From NCBI GenBank assembly GCA_040388605.1, contig JAZKBN010000037.1:62001-126000 (forward strand): 64,000 nt of DNA. The letters run 5' to 3'. A program made the translations under genes and the position numbers. The notes below the pieces were generated by a model. It ran no database searches. It saw only the letters and a program-made list of their open reading frames with translations, and was not told the DNA's origin. This DNA is from JAZKBN01 sp040388605. Its GTDB lineage: Bacteria > Bacteroidota > Bacteroidia > Cytophagales > Flexibacteraceae. Positions 44,630 through 53,408 of the stretch are shown here, piece after piece (positions within the stretch are counted from its first letter, which is position 1; the number at the start of each line of letters is the position of its first letter).

Positions 44630-44890
44630 CTGCCAAAGCCGCAAACGTTATTCAATGCAGGTGTTTTGTATAGGGCTATGTGGTGATACTCAGTGTTTAT
44701 CCGGGTATATAATACGCACCTGCCTGTAACAACCGGCCATTGTCAAAATAGTTTTGAAGATCATGGCAGTGCAAAATTTTATGCAGGTTATTTTGCCGAC
44801 AATTTTTTAGTAAACCCGGATTTTTATTTCTAAGCTTAGCTAAATTATTGATAATGATTCGTTTGTGTTCCGTTTATCTTAGCGAAAGAT

Positions 44891-45934
44891 TTACCTGCTT
44901 TCTGAGCCGGCCGGAATCCTGCTTTCCAGCTCCTGAATTCTTCTCATCATTTCGGGAAGCTTACGGTAAATTACGGCAGCCCTGAGATATGGCTTCATTT
45001 CCATATGCGGCGAGCCCATATAGTTTTTGCCGACTTCGTCAAGCGGGCCGGCCACACCTGTTTGAGCAGCAATATTAACCCTGTCGGCAATGGTAATATG
45101 GCCCATTATGCCAACCTGGCCGCCAATCATACAGCTTTCACCAATTGTAGTGCTTCCGCTAATGCCTGCCTGCGCAGCAATAACAGTGTTTTTACCTATT
45201 TCAACGTTATGCGCAATCTGTATTAGGTTATCGAGCTTTGAGCCTTGACCTATTATGGTTTGACCCATGGTGGCGCGGTCTATAACGGTATTGGCCCCTA
45301 CGTCCACAAAATCGTTCAGAATTACTTTACCGACCTGGGGTATGGTTTTATAGGTTCCGTCTGCCTGTGGTGCAAAGCCGAACCCGTCAGAGCCTATTAC
45401 TGCACCGCATTGAATGGTACAATGATTTCCTATTTCTGTACCGTCGCATATTTTTACACCGGCATATATAATTACATTGTTCCCAATGGTAACATTCTCA
45501 CCAATATATACATGGGGATGAATTTTAACATTGTTGCCAATGCGGCTGTTTTTTCCGATATAAGAAAATGCTCCGCGGTATATATTTTCACCAACGGTTG
45601 CATTCGAGCCAATATAGCTGGGTTCCTCAACGCCGTTTTTGGCAAATTTAGTCAGCCTTTCATATTGTTCGAGCAAGGTGGTAAATGCAGAATAGGCGTC
45701 TTCAACTAATATGAGCGATGCTGCTACCGGTTCTTTAGGAACAAAGCTGTTGTTTACAATAACGGCCGATGCCTGCGTATTGTAAATATATTGCTCGTAT
45801 TTAGGATTGCTCAGGAAGGCAATGCTGCCGGGGCCGGCTTCCTGAATTTTGGCCACTGTGCGTACCTTTGCGGTGGCTTCTCCGCTAACTGTGCCGCCAA
45901 GCAGGCCGGCAATTTCGCCGATAGTAAATTCCAT
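44891..45934 (-). CDS. lpxD: UDP-3-O-acylglucosamine N-acyltransferase LpxD
   Basis: Second acylation step of lipid A synthesis, 347 aa. The N-terminal uridine-binding domain (FTIGEIAGLLGG...VRTVAKIQEAGPGSIAF) is followed by the hexapeptide-repeat beta helix (about 100-305) with the catalytic region NLIQIAHNVEIGKN (His in IAHN) and GSDGFGFAPQADGTY. The C-terminal part is a short helix. Next to the HD phosphohydrolase, 22 nt apart. Confidence 0.96.
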   Translation of the reverse strand: MEFTIGEIAGLLGGTVSGEATAKVRTVAKIQEAGPGSIAFLSNPKYEQYIYNTQASAVIVNNSFVPKEPVAASLILVEDAYSAFTTLLEQYERLTKFAKNGVEEPSYIGSNATVGENIYRGAFSYIGKNSRIGNNVKIHPHVYIGENVTIGNNVIIYAGVKICDGTEIGNHCTIQCGAVIGSDGFGFAPQADGTYKTIPQVGKVILNDFVDVGANTVIDRATMGQTIIGQGSKLDNLIQIAHNVEIGKNTVIAAQAGISGSTTIGESCMIGGQVGIMGHITIADRVNIAAQTGVAGPLDEVGKNYMGSPHMEMKPYLRAAVIYRKLPEMMRRIQELESRIPAGSESR

Positions 45935-45956
45935 TTTTTCCTGATAAAGGATAATG

Positions 45957-47192
45957 CTAGGGTTGCAAAGGTAAGGGATTCCATCGGCAGAGATAAAATT
46001 TCTTTACCGGTTTTTGCATGGCATCAATCTGGCTCAGGTCAGATGCCTTGGCAATGTCTATAATTTGACCATTTCTTGTGAGTATGTTTATGTGTCCGCC
46101 GCGTGCCACGTATGCGGCATTGCTTACCTCACCGGTGCTAACCAGCAGTTCAGTTTCTTCAGACGTTAAACGGCAGCCGGCCTGTATTATTTCCCTGCAG
46201 GCTTTTACCCTTTCGGGGCTTATGGGTTCGCTGCCGAGCTCAATTTTAAACAGCTTCCTGTCTAAGAGCCCCTTGCAGAGCAGGTTTAACACAAAATCAG
46301 GGAACCCGAGCCATTCTTTTACACATGCCCAGATGTCAAAGTCATCCAGCATTGCATAGGCATCCAGTAATTCCGGTGTGCTTTCAAGCTTTTCTGGGTT
46401 TATAGTCTGACTGAAGAAAGGCTCCAGGGATAAAGGCAGCCGCAGGCCGGCATTTTCAATGCTGAGCTCCCGCGCTCGCTGCATAAGCAGTGCGAGCATG
46501 GCCTCGGCGCTCACTGTGGTTTTATGCAGGTAAACCTGCCAGTACATGATGCGCCTTGCATTCAGGAAGGCTTCCACGCTGTAAATGCCTTTTTCTTCAA
46601 TAACAAGTTCATCATCAACTACGTCAAGCATTTTAAGAATTCGGCTGCTGCCTACGCCGCCTTCAATAACGCCTGTAAAAAAGCTGTCGCGTTTCAGGTA
46701 GTCAAGCCTGTCAACATCCAGCTGGCTGCTGATTAGCTGGTGGAAAAACCTGCGTGAGTATCGGCCTTCAAACATTTCGAGGGCCATAGCCAGCCTTCCG
46801 CCGAATTCGGTGTTCATACGGGCAATCAACATGGCGCCTATTCTTTCGTGGCTGCAGCCTGCTATAAAGCTGTGCTCTAAGGCATGGCTGAATGGACCGT
46901 GTCCTATATCATGCAGAAGAATGGCAGCTTGCGCAGCTTCACATTCGTTATCGCTTATTTTAACACCTTTACCTCTTAAGGTTTGTATGGCAAGACCCAT
47001 CAGGTGCATTGCGCCTAAGGCATGATGAAAGCGGGTGTGCAACGCACCGGGATAAACAAAATCAGCAACCCCCAGCTGCCTTATTCTCCGCAGGCGCTGA
47101 AACCAGGGGTGCTCAACGCAGTTCAATAACAACCCATGCGGAATGGTGATAAAGCCATGTATGGGGTCGTTTATTATTTTGGCTTTTGCCAT
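45957..47192 (-). CDS. HD superfamily phosphohydrolase (YdhJ-like)
   Basis: Predicted nucleotide phosphohydrolase of 411 aa (COG1078-type). It opens MAKAKIINDPIHGFITIPHG; the HD metal site is visible as YPGALHTRFHHALGAMHL and AAILLHDIGHGPFSHALEH, with the further LDVDRLDYLKRDSFFTGV. The family includes dGTP triphosphohydrolase relatives and other nucleotidases; substrate is not assigned. The longer frame (to 47225) only adds promoter DNA, and TACCTTTG there favours 47192 as start. Confidence 0.9.
   Translation of the reverse strand: MAKAKIINDPIHGFITIPHGLLLNCVEHPWFQRLRRIRQLGVADFVYPGALHTRFHHALGAMHLMGLAIQTLRGKGVKISDNECEAAQAAILLHDIGHGPFSHALEHSFIAGCSHERIGAMLIARMNTEFGGRLAMALEMFEGRYSRRFFHQLISSQLDVDRLDYLKRDSFFTGVIEGGVGSSRILKMLDVVDDELVIEEKGIYSVEAFLNARRIMYWQVYLHKTTVSAEAMLALLMQRARELSIENAGLRLPLSLEPFFSQTINPEKLESTPELLDAYAMLDDFDIWACVKEWLGFPDFVLNLLCKGLLDRKLFKIELGSEPISPERVKACREIIQAGCRLTSEETELLVSTGEVSNAAYVARGGHINILTRNGQIIDIAKASDLSQIDAMQKPVKKFYLCRWNPLPLQP
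45965..45972 (-). promoter_or_regulatory. Possible lpxD promoter -7 inside the HD gene end
   Basis: TACCTTTG on the minus strand (45972 to 45965), 31 nt before the lpxD ATG, overlapping the last codons of the HD gene. The -33 is poor. Confidence 0.45.
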
Positions 47193-47222
47193 ATTATACC
47201 TTTGGTACGTTTTAAAGGCCTG

Positions 47223-47254
47223 CAAAGGTAATCAGGGCATTTCCATGCCTCAAA
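47223..47254 (-). promoter_or_regulatory. HD-lpxD operon promoter
   Basis: On the minus strand TTTG (47254-47251), 20 nt, then TACCTTTG (47230-47223): both elements and spacing fit the Bacteroidota consensus. The HD ATG follows at 47192. Confidence 0.65.
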
Positions 47255-47657
47255 TTTTTTATGGCCTGTGTTTTATTTTCGGTATTTTAATATTCAAAAC
47301 ATCAACGATTCTTCCTGCCGGCACAGGTTGATTAAGCAGGAAGTTAAAATTGCCATTTCAGCTGAAAATCAAAATGTCGCCCGGTCAAAATAATTTTTGC
47401 CGCCTTATGGAATTTCAATTTTTATTTCCAGATTTACAGCGTAGTTTCCTTAAATGCGATAAACCACCTTTAAACATTAAAGGCCTTTCAGGCAGTGTTT
47501 TAAAGATTGCATTTACAATGGATTACTGCTTTTATACAGGTAAGCTTATTATTTCTGTTATTCCGCTTCGCATATATCTTTTGAAAGCATGCAATTGTGG
47601 GCAATCCCGGTTATAATCTGCTTATCGCTTCCGGCACCGAAATTTTCAACAGTTCAA
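47255..47657. other. Intergenic region between HD gene and first GEVED gene
   Basis: No gene I can support; the 88-codon plus-strand frame (47350-47616) has no recognisable features. A hairpin CTTCCTGC...GCAGGAAG (47311-47343) is visible, without a T run. Confidence 0.5.
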
Positions 47658-47681
47658 TCCGGGAATAGTTTTATTCCCGGA
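47658..47681 (+). promoter_or_regulatory. Perfect hairpin in the leader of GEVED/PKD protein 1
   Basis: TCCGGGAATA pairs perfectly with TATTCCCGGA across a GTTT loop, ending 32 nt before the ATG at 47714. No T run follows, so it is not a terminator; it may stabilise the mRNA or control translation. Confidence 0.5.
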
Positions 47682-47713
47682 ACAGTAGTTTTATAATTCT
47701 AATTCTTAAAAAT

Positions 47714-50700
47714 ATGCAAAAAGTATTTACTGTTTGTCATTCCGGGTATTCGCGAAGCAGCCGGGCTGTATTTATTCTGTTACTTCTGATATTATCTTAC
47801 GGGCATGTTTTTGCGCAATGCCCCTCGGCATCCTGTATTCCCGGGAATGCAACCGACCCCGCAACGCCTGATTTTCATACCGGCATAAGCAGCGTAACAA
47901 TAGGCTCATTTTCTGATTCCCGTGCTGTAGGCCTTAACCAGGGTTTTCTGGATAACAGCTGTATTAACAGGAACATTACCCTGATGGCCGGTGTAAGAAC
48001 CCCGGTTAGTATAGCAAACGGCGACATTGCTGATGAAAATGTTCGTATTTGGACAGATCTGAATAATAACAACGTTTTTGATGGCAGTGAGCAAATTTTC
48101 AGCAGCAATGCTGCTAAGGTGCATACAGGCGCTATATCAATTCCTGCATCTGCTGTTACAGGTATTCCTTTGCGTTTAAGAATAGGTTCAGATTTAAGTA
48201 CAGCTGCCGTTCCCACAGCCTGCGGAACGCCACAGTTCGGGCAGTTTATTGATTATGCCATTGTGGTTTCGCCGAATACCCTGGCACCTGTTGCCGATTT
48301 TACAAGCGCCGATTCTGTTACCTGCAGCGGCATAGTAAGATTTACCGATCTGAGCCTGAACTTCCCGAACAGGTATTTATGGGACTTCGGCGATGGCTTA
48401 ACTTCTGCGGAAGCATCACCTGTGCACAATTATGCAAGCCCCGGAACCTATAATGTAAGTCTCACAGTCTTTAACGCAAACGGGCAGAATGAAAGGCAAA
48501 AAATTGGTTTTGTTGTTTACAACGGCTCAGCTCCTGTTGCTCCCTTATGCACGCCTATAACAACCAACCCTTGTTGCGGCTATAACCTAAGCAATGTTTC
48601 CTTTGGTACAATTCATTCCGGAAATACGCCAACCACCACCGGGTACACTGATTTTAGCTGCCGGTTTCAGGCAAGGTTTACAAGGGGTAGCAGGGTATTG
48701 GTAAGCGGTACAGCCGGTACAGTATCGGCCCAGGATGTAAAAATGTATGTTGATTTTAATAACAACGGCAATATGGCCGATGACGGCGCCCCGGTTTTAG
48801 CTGTTACTAACGTAAGCGGTTCATTTTCCGGTTACGCCCAAATGGGTTCTGTTAATGGTGTGTTTAATGTGCCATTAAGAGCGCGTATTGTAACAGATTT
48901 TGCGGGCGCCCCCTTAAATGCCTGCGATAACATCAGCGGCGGACGCACACAGGATTTTGCCGTAATACTTGAGCAGAACACAATAGCCCCTGTTGCCTCC
49001 TTTACAGCCGATTCTGCCACAACATGCAGCGGCCTGCATACTTTTACATATACCGGGAGCGGTACCGCTGACCGTTTTATTTGGACTTACGGCGATGGGT
49101 ATTCTGATACCACAAACCAATACTTGGTAAGACACACCTATGTCGCTGCAGGAACTTATACTGTAAGTCTTACCGTGATAAATAATATTGGTTCCGTAAC
49201 TGTAAGTAAGCCTGATTATATTACTTTCATACCTGCACCTTTAGCGGTCTCTTGCGTACCAACTTCAGGCAACTCCTTCACCGGGATCACTTCCTTTACA
49301 TTAGGTTCATATACAAATTACAGCACGGTAAGCACATCAGCTTACCAGAATTTTACCTGTAACGGTTATATTAATGTAGCTCCGGGTTTGCCCTTAGATG
49401 TAAGTGTTTTCACATCAGGAGTCCAATACCAGGCCGGGGCACTTTATGTGGATTTAGATACCAACGGAATATTCAGCACTGCTACAGAAAAACTTTGGAC
49501 CTATTCGCTAACCTCGCCGGGTCCGCATTCCGGTGTTTTTAGTATGCCCTATAATTTTCCTATAGATAAGCCGGTAAGGCTCAGGGTAATTTCTAATATT
49601 CAAAACGGCCCCCAGAATGTGCCGAATGTTTCGCCATGCGCATCTACTTTTTCAGAAGGCGAAGATTATACATTGTTCTGCAGGCATCCTGTAGTTAAGC
49701 CGGTGGCAAAAATCAGGGCTCAGCCAAACGTCACATGTGTAAATACACCTGTCAGTTTTGCAGATGTTTCATTGAATGTTCCGAATATACGTTCATGGGA
49801 TTTTGGTGACGGAACTGTTCTTACAAACGCCTCACCTGCTCCTGCCCATACTTTTACAGCGCCCGGTGTTTACCCTGTAAAACTTGTAAGTTCTAACGAT
49901 TATGGTACAGATTCCGTAATATCATACATTACTGTAACCGGCCAGGCTCTCAGACCTGCTACCTGTACATATACTCAGGCAACCAATATAGATGCCGCAT
50001 CCGGTATTCTGAATTTAACGCTGGCCGGCATTAACAACAGCAGCCTTTCTGCGGCTGATGAGGGTTCTCTTACTTTCCCATGCGCAGGTACCGAGCTTAC
50101 AGAAGGTAATTATTACCCTATAAGCATAACAACAGGCTATTCATTCGGCGAATTCCTCGCAGTATATCTTGATTTAAATAACGATGGCGCTTACAGTACC
50201 TCTGAAAGGCTTTTGAACACTGAACGGTTGGTAGGTACAATCAATGCAATCATTTATATTCCCGGGGGTGCAGTTAAAGATACACCTTTAAGGTTACGCC
50301 TGGTAACAGATCATAGTGCAAACCCCTTAGCATGTGGAACCGCAAGGTTTGGCCAGGCCGAAGACTACCCAATAATTATTCGCCGAAACCCATACAGCCC
50401 GGTTGCCAAATTTACCTGCTCTGCAAATACATCCTGCAGTCCTGCATTTACTTTTGCCGACAGCAGCTACAACCTTCCGCTTACTTGGGAATGGGATTTT
50501 GGCGACCAAACCGGCACGGTTCAAACCCGCAACCCCGTGCATACTTACGCTTCTCCGGGTATTTATACGGTTCGCCTCATTGTAACCAACGATTCAGGGA
50601 CCGATACTCTTACAAGGGTACAGTACATTAACTACGCTCCTGCATCAGGGCTAAGGGCAACAACCTGCAATAACCAGCCGGGCTCAAACTTTGTGGAGGA

Positions 50701-52762
50701 AGGCTTAAGCATACGTACTTTTTCACTTGCTGATTTAAGCTACGCAGCCAACGGGCCGAGTAAAAATTATACTGACAGGAGCTGCTATTTAAAAGCCCAT
50801 ACGGTTATTAACAATATGTATTCTTTTACCCTGAATACTTACCGAAATGCCAAATACGGCATTTTTGTTGATTGGAATGCTGATGGCACGTTTACACCTG
50901 CCGAAGCAATTAAAAAGGGAGGTCCCGGAACTGCATTTACCGGTACTTTCAGAATACCTGCAAATGCAGTCACTACAGAGCCCTTACGTTTACGCGTTAC
51001 TATAGATGATGATGCCATTGATACAATTGCATCATGCAGACCTTTACGTGGCGGGCATTCCGAAGATTTCAGCCTTATTGTTGGTCAGCCTGATGTGCCG
51101 CCGGTTGTAGGCTTCAGGTCTTCCACGCGAAATACCTGTTACGGTACAGTAAGCTTTACAGATACCAGCACTAATTTGCCCCTTACCTTTCTGTGGCGAT
51201 TCGGAGATGGTGAAACCTCAACCGAGCGAAACCCTACCCATACTTATGCGCAGCCCGGAACCTATTCAGTTACCTTGTTGGCAACCAATACGGCAGGTAC
51301 CGACAGCCTGGTTAGAACCAACTATATTACTGTAACCGCTAATATGGGTTTAAGTGCGCCTGCGTGTGTCAATTCCATTACAAGACCTACTGCAGTTTTT
51401 GGAATGCAGTATTTCAATTTTAACAGTAATGTAACCAATGTTCGCCTCGGTTCATACCTTGATATTTCCTGCCAGCCAATTGGTCAGGTTACCTGGGGGA
51501 ATTATTACCCGATTACAATTAGATCAATCAGCTCTCAATTCCTTGTTTCAGGCTATATTGATTACAATAACAACGGGGCCTTTTCGGAAGAAGAGTATCT
51601 TACTATAAGGCAACAGACACCTAACAATGTTGATTTTACTGCTTCTGTTTTTATTCCTGACAGCTTGCCTCTGAATAAAGCCATAAGAATCAGGTTGATT
51701 TGTGAAAATGACCCGGGAGTTCCTCAAGGTCCCTGCCATATAATTAATGCAGGTAATGTGGTTGATTTCTCAGTTTTAGTGGTTGCAAATACTGCTAAAC
51801 CTGTCGCCTTATTTTCCTCTCCTGATACAGTTTCCTGCAGCGGTACAGTTGCATTCAGGAACCTGACAAGAAATTTGCCATCGACATACAGGTGGGATTT
51901 CGGCGATGGCAGCCCTCTCAGCAATGATGTAAACCCGGTACATCAATACGAAAGAGCGGGGAGGTTTAATGTGAAGCTGTATGCTTTGAACCCTTTTGGC
52001 AACGACAGCTTAACGCTTACCAACTATATAAATATTACCGGCCTTGGAGGTCCTGTACCCCCGGTTTGCCGCCCTGCCACAACCGATTATAGTATTGCTT
52101 ACAGTGCAGGCATACGCAGGGTAAGGTTAGGTACTATAGATAATTCAACTGCAAATGCAGCTGAAGGCTATAAAGATTTTACATGCCAATATTCTACAGG
52201 CCTTGCTGCCGGCGATACAGCTACAATTACTGTTACCTTAGGCTCAATATCACATGAAAACGTTTGGGTCTGGATAGATTATAACAATAACGGTTCTTTT
52301 GAAGCCAACGAGCTCATTGCTTATTGGCCTAATATCATTGGCAATAACTCAAAAAGCTTTATTGTGCCTGCCGATGTCGCTTTCTCGCAAAATGTCAGGA
52401 TGCGGGTAATGGATGATTTTGTTGAAATTCCTGCACGAACCTCTGAGTGCCAGGCAATGAAAAAAGGCCAGGTTGAAGACTATACCATAACGATTGCTGA
52501 AGGAACAGGAAAAAATAAAGCAAAAATTTTAGCCGAGGTATATCCTAACCCTTCATCAGGTATGTTCACTGTAAAAGTTGAGCCGGGAAATTCCCGGGCA
52601 TCGCAAATAGAGGTTTTCAGCCAAACGGGTCAGCTCATATTTTCCGCCCCGGTAAAAAACAATGAAACCCCTCTTGATTTAAGCAGCCGACCAAAAGGGC
52701 TCTACCTGGTTAAAATAAGCACAGCACAAGGCGTATTAACGCAACGTATTGTTATTCAGTAG
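47714..52762 (+). CDS. Giant secreted GEVED/PKD protein 1 with T9SS sorting domain
   Basis: 1682 aa. Signal peptide (SRAVFILLLLILSYGHVFA), then an alternating array of seven GEVED domains (each with a D-x-N-N-G-type calcium-like segment and GQ-x-x-DY ending, e.g. ADENVRIWTDLNNNNVFDG) and six PKD domains (WDFGDG and SPxHxYxxPGTYxVxL). It ends with a T9SS C-terminal domain (VYPNPSSGMFTVKVEPG ... LYLVKISTAQGVLTQRIVIQ). Exported through the Sec and then type IX systems; likely a surface or secreted adhesin or matrix protein. The DNNNG loops suggest calcium binding by inference. Paralogous and collinear with the next gene. Confidence 0.88.
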   Translation: MQKVFTVCHSGYSRSSRAVFILLLLILSYGHVFAQCPSASCIPGNATDPATPDFHTGISSVTIGSFSDSRAVGLNQGFLDNSCINRNITLMAGVRTPVSIANGDIADENVRIWTDLNNNNVFDGSEQIFSSNAAKVHTGAISIPASAVTGIPLRLRIGSDLSTAAVPTACGTPQFGQFIDYAIVVSPNTLAPVADFTSADSVTCSGIVRFTDLSLNFPNRYLWDFGDGLTSAEASPVHNYASPGTYNVSLTVFNANGQNERQKIGFVVYNGSAPVAPLCTPITTNPCCGYNLSNVSFGTIHSGNTPTTTGYTDFSCRFQARFTRGSRVLVSGTAGTVSAQDVKMYVDFNNNGNMADDGAPVLAVTNVSGSFSGYAQMGSVNGVFNVPLRARIVTDFAGAPLNACDNISGGRTQDFAVILEQNTIAPVASFTADSATTCSGLHTFTYTGSGTADRFIWTYGDGYSDTTNQYLVRHTYVAAGTYTVSLTVINNIGSVTVSKPDYITFIPAPLAVSCVPTSGNSFTGITSFTLGSYTNYSTVSTSAYQNFTCNGYINVAPGLPLDVSVFTSGVQYQAGALYVDLDTNGIFSTATEKLWTYSLTSPGPHSGVFSMPYNFPIDKPVRLRVISNIQNGPQNVPNVSPCASTFSEGEDYTLFCRHPVVKPVAKIRAQPNVTCVNTPVSFADVSLNVPNIRSWDFGDGTVLTNASPAPAHTFTAPGVYPVKLVSSNDYGTDSVISYITVTGQALRPATCTYTQATNIDAASGILNLTLAGINNSSLSAADEGSLTFPCAGTELTEGNYYPISITTGYSFGEFLAVYLDLNNDGAYSTSERLLNTERLVGTINAIIYIPGGAVKDTPLRLRLVTDHSANPLACGTARFGQAEDYPIIIRRNPYSPVAKFTCSANTSCSPAFTFADSSYNLPLTWEWDFGDQTGTVQTRNPVHTYASPGIYTVRLIVTNDSGTDTLTRVQYINYAPASGLRATTCNNQPGSNFVEEGLSIRTFSLADLSYAANGPSKNYTDRSCYLKAHTVINNMYSFTLNTYRNAKYGIFVDWNADGTFTPAEAIKKGGPGTAFTGTFRIPANAVTTEPLRLRVTIDDDAIDTIASCRPLRGGHSEDFSLIVGQPDVPPVVGFRSSTRNTCYGTVSFTDTSTNLPLTFLWRFGDGETSTERNPTHTYAQPGTYSVTLLATNTAGTDSLVRTNYITVTANMGLSAPACVNSITRPTAVFGMQYFNFNSNVTNVRLGSYLDISCQPIGQVTWGNYYPITIRSISSQFLVSGYIDYNNNGAFSEEEYLTIRQQTPNNVDFTASVFIPDSLPLNKAIRIRLICENDPGVPQGPCHIINAGNVVDFSVLVVANTAKPVALFSSPDTVSCSGTVAFRNLTRNLPSTYRWDFGDGSPLSNDVNPVHQYERAGRFNVKLYALNPFGNDSLTLTNYINITGLGGPVPPVCRPATTDYSIAYSAGIRRVRLGTIDNSTANAAEGYKDFTCQYSTGLAAGDTATITVTLGSISHENVWVWIDYNNNGSFEANELIAYWPNIIGNNSKSFIVPADVAFSQNVRMRVMDDFVEIPARTSECQAMKKGQVEDYTITIAEGTGKNKAKILAEVYPNPSSGMFTVKVEPGNSRASQIEVFSQTGQLIFSAPVKNNETPLDLSSRPKGLYLVKISTAQGVLTQRIVIQ

Positions 52763-52775
52763 AATTTTCTGAACT

Positions 52776-52823
52776 GCAAAACAAAAAGGGGAGCCAAATT
52801 ATGGTTCCCCTTTTTTGTTTTGC
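52776..52823. terminator. Strong terminator after GEVED/PKD gene 1
   Basis: GCAAAACAAAAAGGGGAGCC pairs with a complementary arm ending GTTTTGC; both flanks carry A or T tracts. Confidence 0.88.
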
Positions 52824-53408
52824 ATTGACTAATGGCATGCGGTTTCTATAACCTCATGTCCGGCTTTTTGAAGCGCTGATCAGGGTTTTGATATACGAGG
52901 GCAAACGCCGGTCATTTCGACTCGAATACAATTCGCCTTAATCATAAAATAGCTTGATTTTACTAAAAGATACCAAATTTCGAAGCGGCCGGTTTACAAA
53001 ATCAGGCTTTAAAATGTATGGTGATTAAGGTTTGTTTTTCGGCGAAGGGTGCAATTGCGAAATATTATTTTGCTTCTTGTGCCCTGAATGCCGAAATCGG
53101 CCTGTTATTATTACCCGGTTTCAGGAAATCATTTGGCATTAACAAACATTAGTGCCGGAATTTTCTGAAATTTACGCCGTATTTGTGCCAATTACGGGTT
53201 TTACTGCTGTTTGAACCCCGGTTTTGGGTAGCCGGAGAGGTAAACAAGTTTAAAATTTAACCTGGTTTTAATGAAGTTCGGAAAACTCCGGGCAACCTTT
53301 TTGCTCAAAAATGTGTCTTCGCTGCGTAGCAGCGCTTAGGGCAGGCCGGGGCCGGCATAAAGGTCTTTTACTTCAACAGTAACATAAGTATATAACACCT
53401 CTCTCATA
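52824..53408. other. Leader/intergenic region between the twin giant genes
   Basis: About 580 nt without a gene. It contains a short palindromic hairpin CGCTGC-GTA-GCAGCG (53320-53334) and several AT-rich tracts, one of which must carry the promoter of gene 2; I cannot identify it with confidence. Confidence 0.5.

Noticed and set aside
44382..44636. 84-codon minus-strand frame opposite the small lipoprotein
   Set aside because: Runs straight through the perfect terminator hairpin, so it is unlikely to be translated.
45245..45709. 154-codon plus-strand frame over lpxD
   Set aside because: Antisense shadow of hexapeptide-repeat coding DNA; lpxD on the other strand is unambiguous.
47350..47616. 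88-codon plus-strand frame upstream of the first giant gene
   Set aside because: Poor codon character, no hydrophobic or domain features, and sits between promoters of flanking genes.
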